A stretch of 64,000 nucleotides of DNA from Amia ocellicauda (Eukaryota; Chordata; Actinopteri; Amiiformes; Amiidae), in assembly GCF_036373705.1 (NCBI RefSeq), contig NC_089863.1:22194619-22258618 (forward strand), written 5' to 3'. A program made the translations under genes and the position numbers. Below, piece by piece: positions 54,770 to 63,721 of this stretch (positions are counted from its first letter, which is position 1; each line of letters opens with the position of its first letter). The notes under the pieces were generated by a model. It did no database searches. It saw nothing but the letters and a program-made list of their open reading frames with translations, and was not told where the DNA came from.

Positions 54770-55019
54770 TGCGGGGAAGCTCTAGATTCTGTCACCGAAG
54801 CAAATGCACAAGACATATAAAACGCGTCCCCTGGGGCACAATGGTCTTTTAATAATTATCTGTAATAATCTGCATTCGAACTACTTAATACGTACCTAGC
54901 TAATCACTACATCACAGGCGCATGGTTGTCATTCGGGGAAAATATGTGTTCACGAATGTTCATCGGAGTGGTTGTCATGCTAAGAGGTCAGTTGGAGTAG
55001 AGGGAGCTGCCCATGCCGT

Positions 55020-55092
55020 GCCTCGTTGGCGCAGTAGGTAGCGCGTCAGTCTCATAATCTGAAGGTGGTGAGTTCGACCCTCACACGGGGCA
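55020..55092 (+). tRNA. elongator tRNA-Met(CAT), copy 9
   Basis: Intact consensus gene; only the 5' flank differs (gctgcccatgcc). Confidence 0.95.
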
Positions 55093-55207
55093 AGCACTCT
55101 TCCTTTATCTTTGAGTTCTACCACACTGATCTCCAGCTGCAGAAAAAAGGCGCACACCTGTGCAATAAAGTGGTTGCTTGCGCTGTCTGAAGAAATTCAT
55201 GGCAAAA

Positions 55208-55280
55208 TGCCAAATCCTGGGATGGAACAAGGGACCTTTAGATGTTCAGTCTATCGCTCACCCAACTGAGCTACTTCGGC
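55208..55280 (-). pseudogene. tRNA-Phe-like, B copy 9
   Basis: Common lesions plus D-loop and acceptor-side changes (ctcacccaac, gctacttcgg). Confidence 0.82.
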
Positions 55281-55406
55281 CATTGGTGAGATGACGTCGT
55301 GATCCCAAAAGTCAAAGTGAAGGAAGCCCTGGCAGAACACAGTCATTGAAAAGTTCATTGTTTTCCATGACGTCGGCAACGACTCAATTTGATCACTGCA
55401 ACACAA

Positions 55407-55489
55407 GTCAGGATGGCCGAGTGGTGTAAGGTGCTGTGTGCAGGTCATCGTCTCCTGTAGAGGCTTGGCTTTGAATCCCACCTCTGACA
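55407..55489 (+). pseudogene. tRNA-Leu-like, B copy 9
   Basis: Loop GTGCAGG preceded by gctgtg, one more anticodon-stem change. Confidence 0.82.
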
Positions 55490-56109
55490 AGGGTCCTTTT
55501 ACCACTCAGGAGCACACACTTACCCGTGCTGGCGACAAGGACAACAAGAGTTTAGGACTGTGTTGAAAACGACATTACACAAAGAATTCAATGTTGAAAG
55601 AAATACATCAATACATAAATCAATGGACATGTATTTATTCATTGATTGATTGACTTCAACATGTCTTAATTTAGTCGCTGTACCCACAAAGCAACACTCG
55701 GCATAGTTGAGGCTATAGCTCGGCGTTATTGCGTGTACCTTACATGTATCACCCCTGGCACCTGGCCCTGATAACTCCCTACTTTTTGACCACAGTCTGT
55801 CTGTGACTTGAACCCGAGAAGTAAAAATGATGCACATGGGTGCTTGCAATCTCGTTGTTTCAATCACATATCACAGTGGATGCGTACACACGGTGTTTCT
55901 CGGAGATTGCTGGGACAGTAACGAATGTGTTCCTTGCTTTACATGTCATCTAGCGCACAGTAGCTTTTTCTCCTTCTTTTTGCCCATATCATCCACATAT
56001 TGTGCCTTAGGGGAACGCCTCCGAAACAGATTTAGAATGCTCTGAGATTCAAGAAACGACAGTGCAACTCTTTTCCAGCGTTGTGGGTAACGCGTTACTA
56101 AGTCTGAGT

Positions 56110-56682
56110 TGTAGAACCATGTGGGAAATTAGTGGAGAAGTCGCGGAGATAAAGCAAATAGAACTTTAATGGAGCCGGCTCGGAAGCTCCACGTCAGAAA
56201 TAATTCCTTCAGTGAGACTTAATGTTTACAAACATGAGTACAACTTTATAGGAAAAATGACGTAACATCTTATGGCCGTTCATCCAATCAGAAGATACAG
56301 GTCCGGGTCCGTTTTACGATCTGTCCTCCCGTGAAGAGGTGATGGATCCAAAGCAGATGTCCGTCTTTGATGTGCACTAGGAAGATGCGATCCCACGGTC
56401 GTCATTTACCTAGTGTCAATCGTTCTTTAACAGAAACAATTCCTGCCTATCTGGAGAAACGATTAAGTCATAAACAAATTCTCAGGAGACAGCTCTAGGC
56501 TATTTCGGCACTGTGTAATCTTTCATTACTGACAGGAGTTTCTAACAAATCGACCTTGTTGACCCTTTACTTGTCCTGCTAAATCGAATGTGCTCAGTCT
56601 GTATACAAAACTACTTCTAATGCTAGTATTAATATAAAACATTATATAATAATCACAAAACACTTTCTTCAACTTCCAAAAA
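56110..56682 (-). repeat. solo LTR of the same retrovirus
   Basis: 573 bp, counterpart of the solo LTR at 30800, with the same AAAAA right terminus and GAGT flanks. Confidence 0.9.
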
Positions 56683-56686
56683 GAGT

Positions 56687-58040
56687 CTTCAGAGAGTTAG
56701 TTGAAAATGCATGGGTATATTTTAAGAATATACTACACGAGGCTCAGGAACAATTTGTACCAAAACTTAGCAAATTGAGGAACAAAAAACATTGGCCAAA
56801 ATGGTTTAATAGAGGTATGCAAAAAATATAAAGAGGAAGACAATGTTGTATAGCGCATACAAAAGGGATGGTGACGAAACAAAATACATAGAATATGTTG
56901 AGCTGCAAAGAGATCTTAAGAAAGGGATCAGGAAAGCAAAGAGGGAATTAGAAAGAAAAATAGCTCTTGGAGCTCAAACCAATGCAAAGAGCTTTTTTCA
57001 ATATCACAACAGCAAGCGGTTAATAAAGGAGGAGGTGAAACAGATAAACGGCAAAAACGGAGGTATCTTGGAAAACGAACAAGATGTGGCACATATTATA
57101 AATGAGTATTTCACAGAGGTTTTTACAAAAGAAAAAACAGATGACATGCCACAGGTTGACAATCAGTCCAGTCAATCCCTAAGAGAGATCAGGATAAATG
57201 AGGAGGAGGTACTAAAGGGACTAGCAGAATTAAAAACAAACAAATCACCTGGGCCAGATGGGATATTTTCAACAGTACTTCAAGAAAATAGGTGGCTCAG
57301 CAGATACAATCTTGGCAGCACAGGCTATTCAGAGGAACTTAGATAATATTCAGTTGTGGGCTGACACCTGGCAAATGCAATTCAATGTGGACAAGTGCAA
57401 GGTAATACATGCAGGTAACAAAAATGTCCAGTATAATTACACTATGGGAGGTACAGATCTACATGAAGTAACGCATGAGAAAGACTTAGGAGTCTATGTG
57501 GACTCCTCACTTTCTCCATCCAAGCAATGTGGGGAAGCAATAAAGAAGGCAAACAGAATGCTAGGGTATATTGTCAAAAGTGTAGAATTTAAAACAAGGG
57601 CAGTCATGTTAAGACTGTACAATGCGCTGGAATACTGTGTACAGTTCTGGGCACCACACTTCAAAAAGGATATTGCTGCCTTAGAGGCAGTTCAGAGGAG
57701 AGCAACCAGACTTATTCCAGGTCTTCAAGGGAAAGTCCTACTCGGAGAGACTGAGAGAACTGAACCTTTTCACCCTGGTACAGAGGAGACTACCCGGGGA
57801 CAGAAATGGAAATTGGGCTTCAAGGCATTCAAAACGGAAAACAGGAGACACTTCTTTACACAGAGAGTAGTCACAATCTGGAATAAACTACCCAGCGATG
57901 TGGTTGAAGCTGAAAGTTTGGGAACATTTAAAAATGGTCTGGAATGGATCCTTGGATCACTTCGATATTAATGAACACCAAACGAGCAAGATGGGTCGAA
58001 TGGTCCCCTCTCGTTTGTTAACTCTCTTATGTTCTTAAAA
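56687..58040 (+). mobile_element. CR1-like LINE, internally deleted (copy F4)
   Basis: Duplicate of F2 at 31377; a further ~15-bp deletion removes the LVRPHL part of the C-terminal RT block (frame kept, 237 codons at 57258-57971). Confidence 0.88.
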
Positions 58041-58105
58041 GTGTCTGAAGCAGCATGAAAGAGCACACAAGGCAGCTGAGAACAGACAGAGAGGGGAGTA
58101 TATAT

Positions 58106-58177
58106 TGCGTTGGCCGGGAATCAAACCCGGGTAAACTGCTTGGAAGGCAGCTATGCTAACCACTATACCACCAACGC
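58106..58177 (-). tRNA. tRNA-Gly(TCC), copy 7
   Basis: Acceptor GCGTTGG/CCAACGC and T stem CCGGG/CCCGG perfect, anticodon TCC; T loop TTTGATT has lost C56, which may weaken the B box. Confidence 0.85.
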
Positions 58178-58403
58178 TTAGAAACTGCTTCCCCACAATA
58201 TCTCACTGTGGTCGAACATGATTCCAGGATTGCAAAGTGGCAGGCAATTTGTTTTCCAAATTGCAATCGGTGAACATTTGGGAAGCCCTGCGATATCTGC
58301 AGTTTCCTGTTCCTGAGTGCGGAAGGAAAATGTCCATTAGCATCTTTCCAGATTGCACTTTATTCAGACCTTTCCGAAATGAAACAAAACCAAAGTTGAA
58401 ACA

Positions 58404-58475
58404 AAGAAGAGGATGGTTTCAATCCATCGACCTCTGGGTTATGGGCCCAGCACGCTTCCGCTGCGCCACTCTGCT
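58404..58475 (-). tRNA. initiator-type tRNA-Met(CAT), copy 5
   Basis: T loop ATTGAAA, C3-T70 mismatch, initiator anticodon arm intact. Confidence 0.8.
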
Positions 58476-58744
58476 CCTTGGGCACACACCCACCTGTTAA
58501 CGTCACAGCCACTCCTATATTGCATATTGCAAGCAATACAAGTTTGCAAAGCCCTGCGTTATTTCCACTTTCCTGTTCAAGACTGCACACCGAGCTTCTC
58601 CATGCGCTGGAGCAGCTTTCCAGGTTTCAGTGCCTTCACATTTCACCCTGTATGTGCTGTGGGAAGCATCATGTCAATTGTTTTGAACTAAGCGGATCGG
58701 GGCTCAGTCTGAGCTCAGATCCGAGCTTAAAAATGACCGTGCTT

Positions 58745-58817
58745 CTGAGCAGCTGGGACTCAAAGCCACACTCCCTGGCTTAGGAACCCAGTGTCTGATC
58801 CACTAGGACACGGGGGC
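58745..58817 (-). pseudogene. tRNA-Arg(CCT)-like pseudogene, copy 5
   Basis: As at 677. Confidence 0.8.
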
Positions 58818-59281
58818 TCAGCCAGACAGTATCGGAAAATGGAAATAAATAAATAAATAAATAAATAAATAAAAAGATGCTGCGCGTTACACAATAGACA
58901 CCAGGTAAAGAAGTGAATAGTTACAGGAACTGTCACGTAAGCTCCTCAACTTGAAACGGGCACATGCGAACTCCTGTGAAATAACACGAGATGGATAACT
59001 ACCCCTTCTCTGCTGCAGCAGAATGTGACTACCTATTGCGCAGATTATTGCGTCAATCGATTCGAAAAGAGGGCTGGCATTTGTCACCAATGTGTCTCGT
59101 TTTATTTCTGAAATATAACTCCCAGAAAATATTGTCTGTGTTTTTGAAATTGAATAACCTCAAAAGAAAGAAATGATCCAGTCAATTGCTAAAGAAGAGT
59201 CTTGCCGCTGCATTCTGGAATGAAGAAAAGAATGAAATGACAAGTACAATCAAAGCAAGAAAGAGAGCGGGCTGTGTCGGA

Positions 59282-59352
59282 TGCGCCAGCCGGGAATCGA
59301 ACCCGAGTCACAAGAATGGGACTCTTGTATGATACCACTACACCACTGGCGC
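59282..59352 (-). tRNA. tRNA-Gly(CCC), best copy
   Basis: Acceptor GCGCCAG/CTGGCGC perfect, anticodon arm CAAGA GTCCCAT TCTTG, T arm TCGGG TTCGATT CCCGG. It combines the good acceptor of copy 1 with the good T arm of copies 2-4. Confidence 0.92.
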
Positions 59353-59755
59353 TGCTGGGGAAGCTCTGGCTTGCGTCCTTGAAGCAAATTCATAGAAAGC
59401 GTCCCATGGGGCAAGATGATGTCTTAATGATTATCCTTATTAGTCTGTTGTCGATCTGCTTAATACGTACCTAGCCAATCACTACATCACAGGTGCAGAG
59501 ACAATCAGTATGAAGGCGAACACGATTTCGTTAACGTGTGCCCATTTACAAGTTCAATGAATGTATACATAAATAAAGCAGATCTGGGTTTTCCTCTGAA
59601 ACATTAAGGACTGGTTTCATAAATGCGTCCATAAGTCCATAAACGCCACGAGTGCAACGTGCAACTCTATTGTAGCTGCTGTTACTGTACGATTCATCGT
59701 GATACGTGTGTGTTTTATTTCAGCTGTAACTCGCCCTGGTTAAGCACGTCTACGT

Positions 59756-60456
59756 TGTAATTTAAAAATATTACAGAAATTGTCGTTTGCAGTTACAAAT
59801 CTGTAGTAAGAGTAATACGTTAAGGGAGTCAAGTTCAGCAATTTAAAATACAAATCTACTAGCACATATCTTGATAAAGATTACAATAATAACAATAATA
59901 ATAATACATAGCAAATATTTATTTTAGTGTTGCACATGGAAAGTTTTCTTACAGTAACTTCTGAATATAATGTTGTCTATACCCTTTTAGCTATTCGTAA
60001 TATCTCTTAACAGAAACTTGTATATTTTTAGCTGTCTCCAATCATCTAAAGCATACAGAATAAGACAGCCACAAAAGTCCTTTCCACACCAGGCTCTATC
60101 GCTCGTAGTGTTGCTTTCTGTCACTGTCTTTAAAACGAGACACAAACCAAACCCACAATCGCTCCGCTCCTCCCACATCAGGGCGTGGACTTCCGACACT
60201 GGCCTGGTTTTCCTGTGGCGCTTTATTAGAACAGCAAGAGATAACAGTATGTTTCTGTCTTTATTCGACCGCATGTGTGGGTGTAACTTTGTAATTGTTT
60301 AATGAGGTCCCGCAACGTTTGGGGTGAAATGCAAAGTAATCTAATAGTAAAGTAACTAATTACTTTGCCCAGAGAGTAATAAGTAAAATATCTTGTTATA
60401 TGAGTAAAGAATACAATGTAATACATTTCTTTTTGTGAGTAACGACACCATCACTG
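59756..60456. mobile_element. hAT-type MITE, left-truncated and diverged
   Basis: Array-edge copy; from about 60160 it differs from internal copies at many sites, including the right terminus (ACACCATCACTG), while the following CTCTTTTC is kept. Confidence 0.75.
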
Positions 60457-60532
60457 CTCTTTTCGATCTCGTTTTGCATGTATGTTTGTTGTTGACAGAG
60501 ATACAAAGTTTGAGAGAAGACAGGCTGGCATT

Positions 60533-60604
60533 GGGGATGTAGCTCAGTGGTAGAGCGCATGCTTTGCATGTATGAGGTCCCGAGTTCAGTCCTCGGCATC
60601 TCCA
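60533..60604 (+). tRNA. tRNA-Ala(TGC)
   Basis: 72 nt, fully folded: acceptor GGGGATG/CATCTCC (one G-T wobble), D arm GCTC/GAGC, anticodon loop TTTGCAT (anticodon TGC), T stem CCGAG/CTCGG perfect with loop TTCAGTC. A TTTT terminator starts 8 nt downstream (60612-60615). It lies 19 nt beyond the array edge and is single copy in the window. Confidence 0.95.
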
Positions 60605-60805
60605 GACTGTCTTTTAATGGAGCCCGTGCACTATGTCATTGGATGCACATAGCAAGTACCGAACAAATCGGGAGCCCGTGATTCATCGGTCACACTAGCA
60701 TGGGCCTTTTCGGCACTCTTTCCCAGCATTCGTCCGAGAAACAGCGTGTGTATGTATTCATTGTGAGAAGTGAAACAATGGGCCGGATTGCAAGCTGGTT
60801 CTGTA
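60605..60805. other. unique spacer
   Basis: Non-repetitive sequence between tRNA-Ala and the Tc1 element, no gene seen. Confidence 0.6.
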
Positions 60806-60807
60806 TA

Positions 60808-62028
60808 CACTCACCTAAAGGATTATTAGGAACACCATACTAATACTGTGTTTGACCCCCTTTCGCCTTCAGAACTGCCTTAATTCTACATGGCATTGAT
60901 TCAACAAGGTGCTGAAAGCATTCTTTAGAAATGTTGGCCCATATTGATAGGATAGCATCTTGCAGTTGATGGAGATTTGTGTGATGCACATCCAGGGCAC
61001 GAAGCTCCCGTTCCACCACATCCCAAAGATGCTCTATTGGGTTGAGATCTGGTGACTGTGGGGGCCAGTTTAGTACAGTGAACTCATTGTCATGTTCAAG
61101 AAACCAATTTGAAATGATTCGACCTTTGTGACATGGTGCATTATCCTGCTGGAAGTAGCCATCAGAGGATGGGTACATGGTGGTCATAAAGGGATGGACA
61201 TGGTCAGAAACAATGCTCAGGTAGGCCGTGGCATTTAAACGATGCCCAATTGGCACTAAGGGGCCTAAAGTGTGCCAAGAAAACATCCCCCACACCATTA
61301 CACCACCACCACCAGCCTGCACAGTGGTAACAAGGCATGATGGATCCATGTTCTCATTCTGTTTACACCAAATTCTGACTCTACCATCTGAATGTCTCAA
61401 CAGAAATCGTGACTCATCAGACCAGGCAACATTTTTCCAGTCTTCAACTGTCCAATTTTGGTGAGCTTGTGCAAATTGTAGCCTCTTTTTCCTATTTGTA
61501 GTGGAGATGAGTGGTACCCGGTGGGGTCTTCTGCTGTTGTAGCCCATCCGTCTCAAGGTTGTACGTGTTGTGGCTTCACAAATGCTTTGCTGCATACCTC
61601 GGTTGTAACGAGTGGTTATTTCAGTCAAAGTTGCTCTTCTATCAGCTTGAATCAGTCGGCCCATTCTCCTCTGACCTCTAGCATCAAGAAGGCATTTTCG
61701 CCCACAGGACTGCCGCATACTGGATGTTTTTCCCTTTTCACACCATTCTTTGTAAACCCTAGAAATGGTTGTGCGTGAAAATCCCAGTAACTGAGCAGAT
61801 TGTGAAATACTCAGACCGGCCCGTCTGGCACCAACAACCATGCCACGCTCAAAATTGCTTAAATCACCTTTCTTTCCCATTCAGACATTCAGTTTGGAGT
61901 TCAGGAGATTGTCTTGACCAGGACCACACCCCTAAATGCATTGAAGCAACTGCCATGTGATTGGTTGGTTAGATAATTGCATTAATGAGAAATTGAACAG
62001 GTGTTCCTAATAATCCTTTAGGTGAGTG
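60808..62028 (-). mobile_element. Tc1/mariner element, complete, DD36E type
   Basis: 1221 bp with perfect 29-bp terminal inverted repeats (CACTCACCTAAAGG... at 60808-60836 and its complement at 62000-62028), flanked by TA on both sides (60806-60807 and 62029-62030), the standard Tc1/mariner target duplication. It holds one intact transposase. Perfect repeats and an open frame suggest a young, possibly active copy. Confidence 0.95.
60840..61880 (-). CDS. Tc1/mariner transposase
   Basis: 346 codons, typical Tc1-family length. N-terminal paired-like helix-turn-helix DNA-binding region (about residues 1-120, with GFSRTTISRV near 33-42), then the catalytic domain with D155 (WSDESRF), D246 (QQDNAP) and E283 (PDLNPIEHLW). 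The spacing between the last two acidic residues is 36, matching the DD36E (Incomer) family rather than classic DD34E Tc1. The glycine-rich GGGGVMVWG box is at about 190-198. The enzyme would cut and paste the element at TA sites. Confidence 0.95.
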   Translation of the reverse strand: MGKKGDLSNFERGMVVGARRAGLSISQSAQLLGFSRTTISRVYKEWCEKGKTSSMRQSCGRKCLLDARGQRRMGRLIQADRRATLTEITTRYNRGMQQSICEATTRTTLRRMGYNSRRPHRVPLISTTNRKKRLQFAQAHQNWTVEDWKNVAWSDESRFLLRHSDGRVRIWCKQNENMDPSCLVTTVQAGGGGVMVWGMFSWHTLGPLVPIGHRLNATAYLSIVSDHVHPFMTTMYPSSDGYFQQDNAPCHKGRIISNWFLEHDNEFTVLNWPPQSPDLNPIEHLWDVVERELRALDVHHTNLHQLQDAILSIWANISKECFQHLVESMPCRIKAVLKAKGGQTQY

Positions 62029-62030
62029 TA

Positions 62031-62496
62031 AGTGCGCAGGCTGTAAGATTTGGGCGCTTTAAACGGCACGGTGTACTTGAACATCTTCATCATCACGTTG
62101 ACACACATGCCATCTAAAACGCGCGTTGTCTTTACTTGTTGGCTTGAAGTTAAACACAGACCGTCGTCAGGACTAGGGAATTAGCGGGGACAGGTGCCAG
62201 GTGTGATACATTGGAGGCACACGCACTAACACCGAGCTCATTGGCTCTACTAAGCTACTAAAAAAGAAGTGTTAACCAAGCACCGACCGATGCGTTTTCT
62301 CCCACTGAATTGTGCACCTCGAAAGTCTACCAAATGCAGACTCCTTAAGCAAAGCATTGTCCCCCACAGGACACCGACTTATATGTAAACCCTCCCTCTC
62401 TCCATAATCAATCTATCAGCAAGGAAAGGACCTAAATTCATGAGTAAATTACACATGCATTCAAAGCAATATGTAGAGCACGCTGTATCGGATATG

Positions 62497-62499
<3 letters not shown>
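62031..62499. other. unique spacer
   Basis: No ORF, tRNA or repeat recognised; single-copy within the window. Confidence 0.6.
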
Positions 62500-62580
<81 letters not shown>

Positions 62581-62581
62581 C
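62500..62581 (+). repeat. (CTA)n microsatellite
   Basis: About 27 uninterrupted ACT/CTA units; its minus-strand reading gives a poly-valine frame with no meaning. Confidence 0.98.
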
Positions 62582-62628
62582 AATAATAATTTAAAGAGGA
62601 GCGTTTCACCACCTGCCTTGAAAGCAGC

Positions 62629-62700
62629 GAGCTCTTGTGGCAAGGGTAGCACGTCTGACTCTAGATCACAAGGGTGCGTGTTCAAATGACGTCGGGGTCA
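62629..62700 (+). pseudogene. tRNA-Trp-like gene with CTA anticodon, decayed
   Basis: 72 nt aligning without gaps to vertebrate tRNA-Trp(CCA), strongest over TAGC.CGTCTGACTC and TGCGTGTTCAAAT.ACGTCGGGGTCA. The anticodon loop reads CTCTAGA, giving CTA, which pairs with the UAG stop codon, by a single C to T change from CCA. Stem damage: acceptor pairs 3 and 7, two D-stem pairs, one anticodon-stem pair (C-C) and one T-stem pair. Most likely a pseudogene, but the change is the classic amber-suppressor position. Confidence 0.75.
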
Positions 62701-63069
62701 GTGTTTTGTACACTAGCAGTAACCAGTAACACTAAGGTTGCATGAGTAATTGCACAGCTGACAGTGTAAAGTGCTTACCACCTTGTCGTTGATCTTGCAA
62801 AAAGGTAAGCACAAGTATTTACAAGTTGCCACAGAGAGAGACTGGATAGTACAGGTGAGAGGTAGCCATCTTGTTGTTTGACTAGTTTCAGAATAGTCTT
62901 AGCATTGCTCATTTTGTTTTAAGTTTGCCTTAAATTGACGTTAGCATTGTCTGTAGTTTGCCTAAATTGAAGCCAATTCAGTTCAGCTGCTGAGTTGGTG
63001 AAAGTAAACAGGTTATAGAAGGGAGTTTCTGTCTAGGACTAGCAGGAATTCTGTTGCAGGAGGAGCCAG

Positions 63070-63450
63070 GTGGGGCCAATTAGGTGTGAATTGGGGGTAA
63101 AACCTAGGAGAGTTGAGACCTTAGAGCAGGACAGCGTAGAGAACTGCTGGGTTACAGTAGGTCGTAACCACAGAAAAGGGCGTGCACACCCCGTAGAGAC
63201 ACCCCAAGAGCTTGAATTGCCCAACAGGTTCCAACTGCTGGACACCGAGTTGGACAGTGACAGCTCAGAGGGTGATGGGGGGCAGTTGAGCACCAGAGCA
63301 CCATGGTGCCCAATCCCCCCCCAGACGAAGGAGGTAGTTATAATAGGAGACTCAATTCTTAGAGGTGTAGATCACACAGTGTGTTCTAGTGACATGGAGA
63401 CCCGCATTGGTATCTTGCCTGCCTGGTGCTCAGGTTGCAGATCTCCCTAA
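63070..63450 (+). pseudogene. LINE ORF1 fragment (L3)
   Basis: 126-codon frame whose first codons come from the 5' leader because of the deletion; then the same NRFQLLD and GDSILRGVD segments as L1. Confidence 0.75.
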
Positions 63451-63721
63451 ACTAGTAGACGGGCTACTGGCCAAAGCCGGGGGGAATCCACCGGTCATGG
63501 TCAGGGAGACAGGCAGAGATTAGAAAGTTTAACACGTGGTTGAAAGCTTGGTGTAGGGAAGAGGGGTTTAGGTTTATGGAGCATTGGTCTTTCTTCTGGG
63601 ATAGATGGGACCTGTACAAACCGGACGGTCTACATCTAAACAGAAGGGGGGCTAATGCATTGGAAGAGCGTATGTGCAGTGAAATTGAGAATCATTTAAA
63701 CTAGGAACCAGGGGGGCAGGG

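Larger units (their letters stand above)
52068..56109. repeat. cassette B run 4 (two tRNA sets)
   Basis: Two B sets with one complete MITE between them, then a MITE stub (56076-56102) at the solo-LTR junction. Spacers 52955-53532 and 55490-56067 contain no recognisable gene. Confidence 0.9.
58041..59755. repeat. cassette A, copy 5
   Basis: Last A cassette before the array edge, with all four tRNA genes. Spacer 59353-59755 holds nothing I recognise. Confidence 0.88.
1..60514. repeat. tRNA-gene higher-order repeat array
   Basis: Two tRNA cassettes (A and B) and embedded transposons recur through this span. Matching landmarks in the proviruses, deleted LINEs and A cassettes at 6.5-17.8 kb and 36.8-48.2 kb are offset by exactly 30347 bases over long stretches (for example the env ORFs at 7476 and 37823). 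Homology to cassette B ends near 60514, inside the repeated motif ending tttgagag. The final copy (about 60160-60514) is visibly more diverged than internal copies, as expected at the edge of a tandem array. Tandem nuclear tRNA arrays are known from Xenopus and zebrafish; the embedding of a provirus/solo-LTR alternation in one is what is unusual here. Confidence 0.93.
36820..60514. repeat. second higher-order unit, ending at array edge
   Basis: Repeats the order of the unit at 6457-36819: provirus, deleted LINE, cassette A, longer LINE, B run 52068-56109, solo LTR 56110-56682, deleted LINE, cassette A. It then runs into diverged B-like sequence and stops. The B run is shorter than in the first unit, so copy number of the 2.5-kb repeat varies inside the larger repeat. 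Confidence 0.88.

Noticed and set aside
1-60514. Regularly spaced repeats reminiscent of a CRISPR array at large scale
   Set aside because: Units are kilobases long, contain eukaryotic tRNAs and transposons, and there is no short-repeat/spacer structure or cas gene.
62461-62685. 74-codon minus-strand ORF with a long valine run
   Set aside because: Pure translation of the (CTA)n microsatellite.
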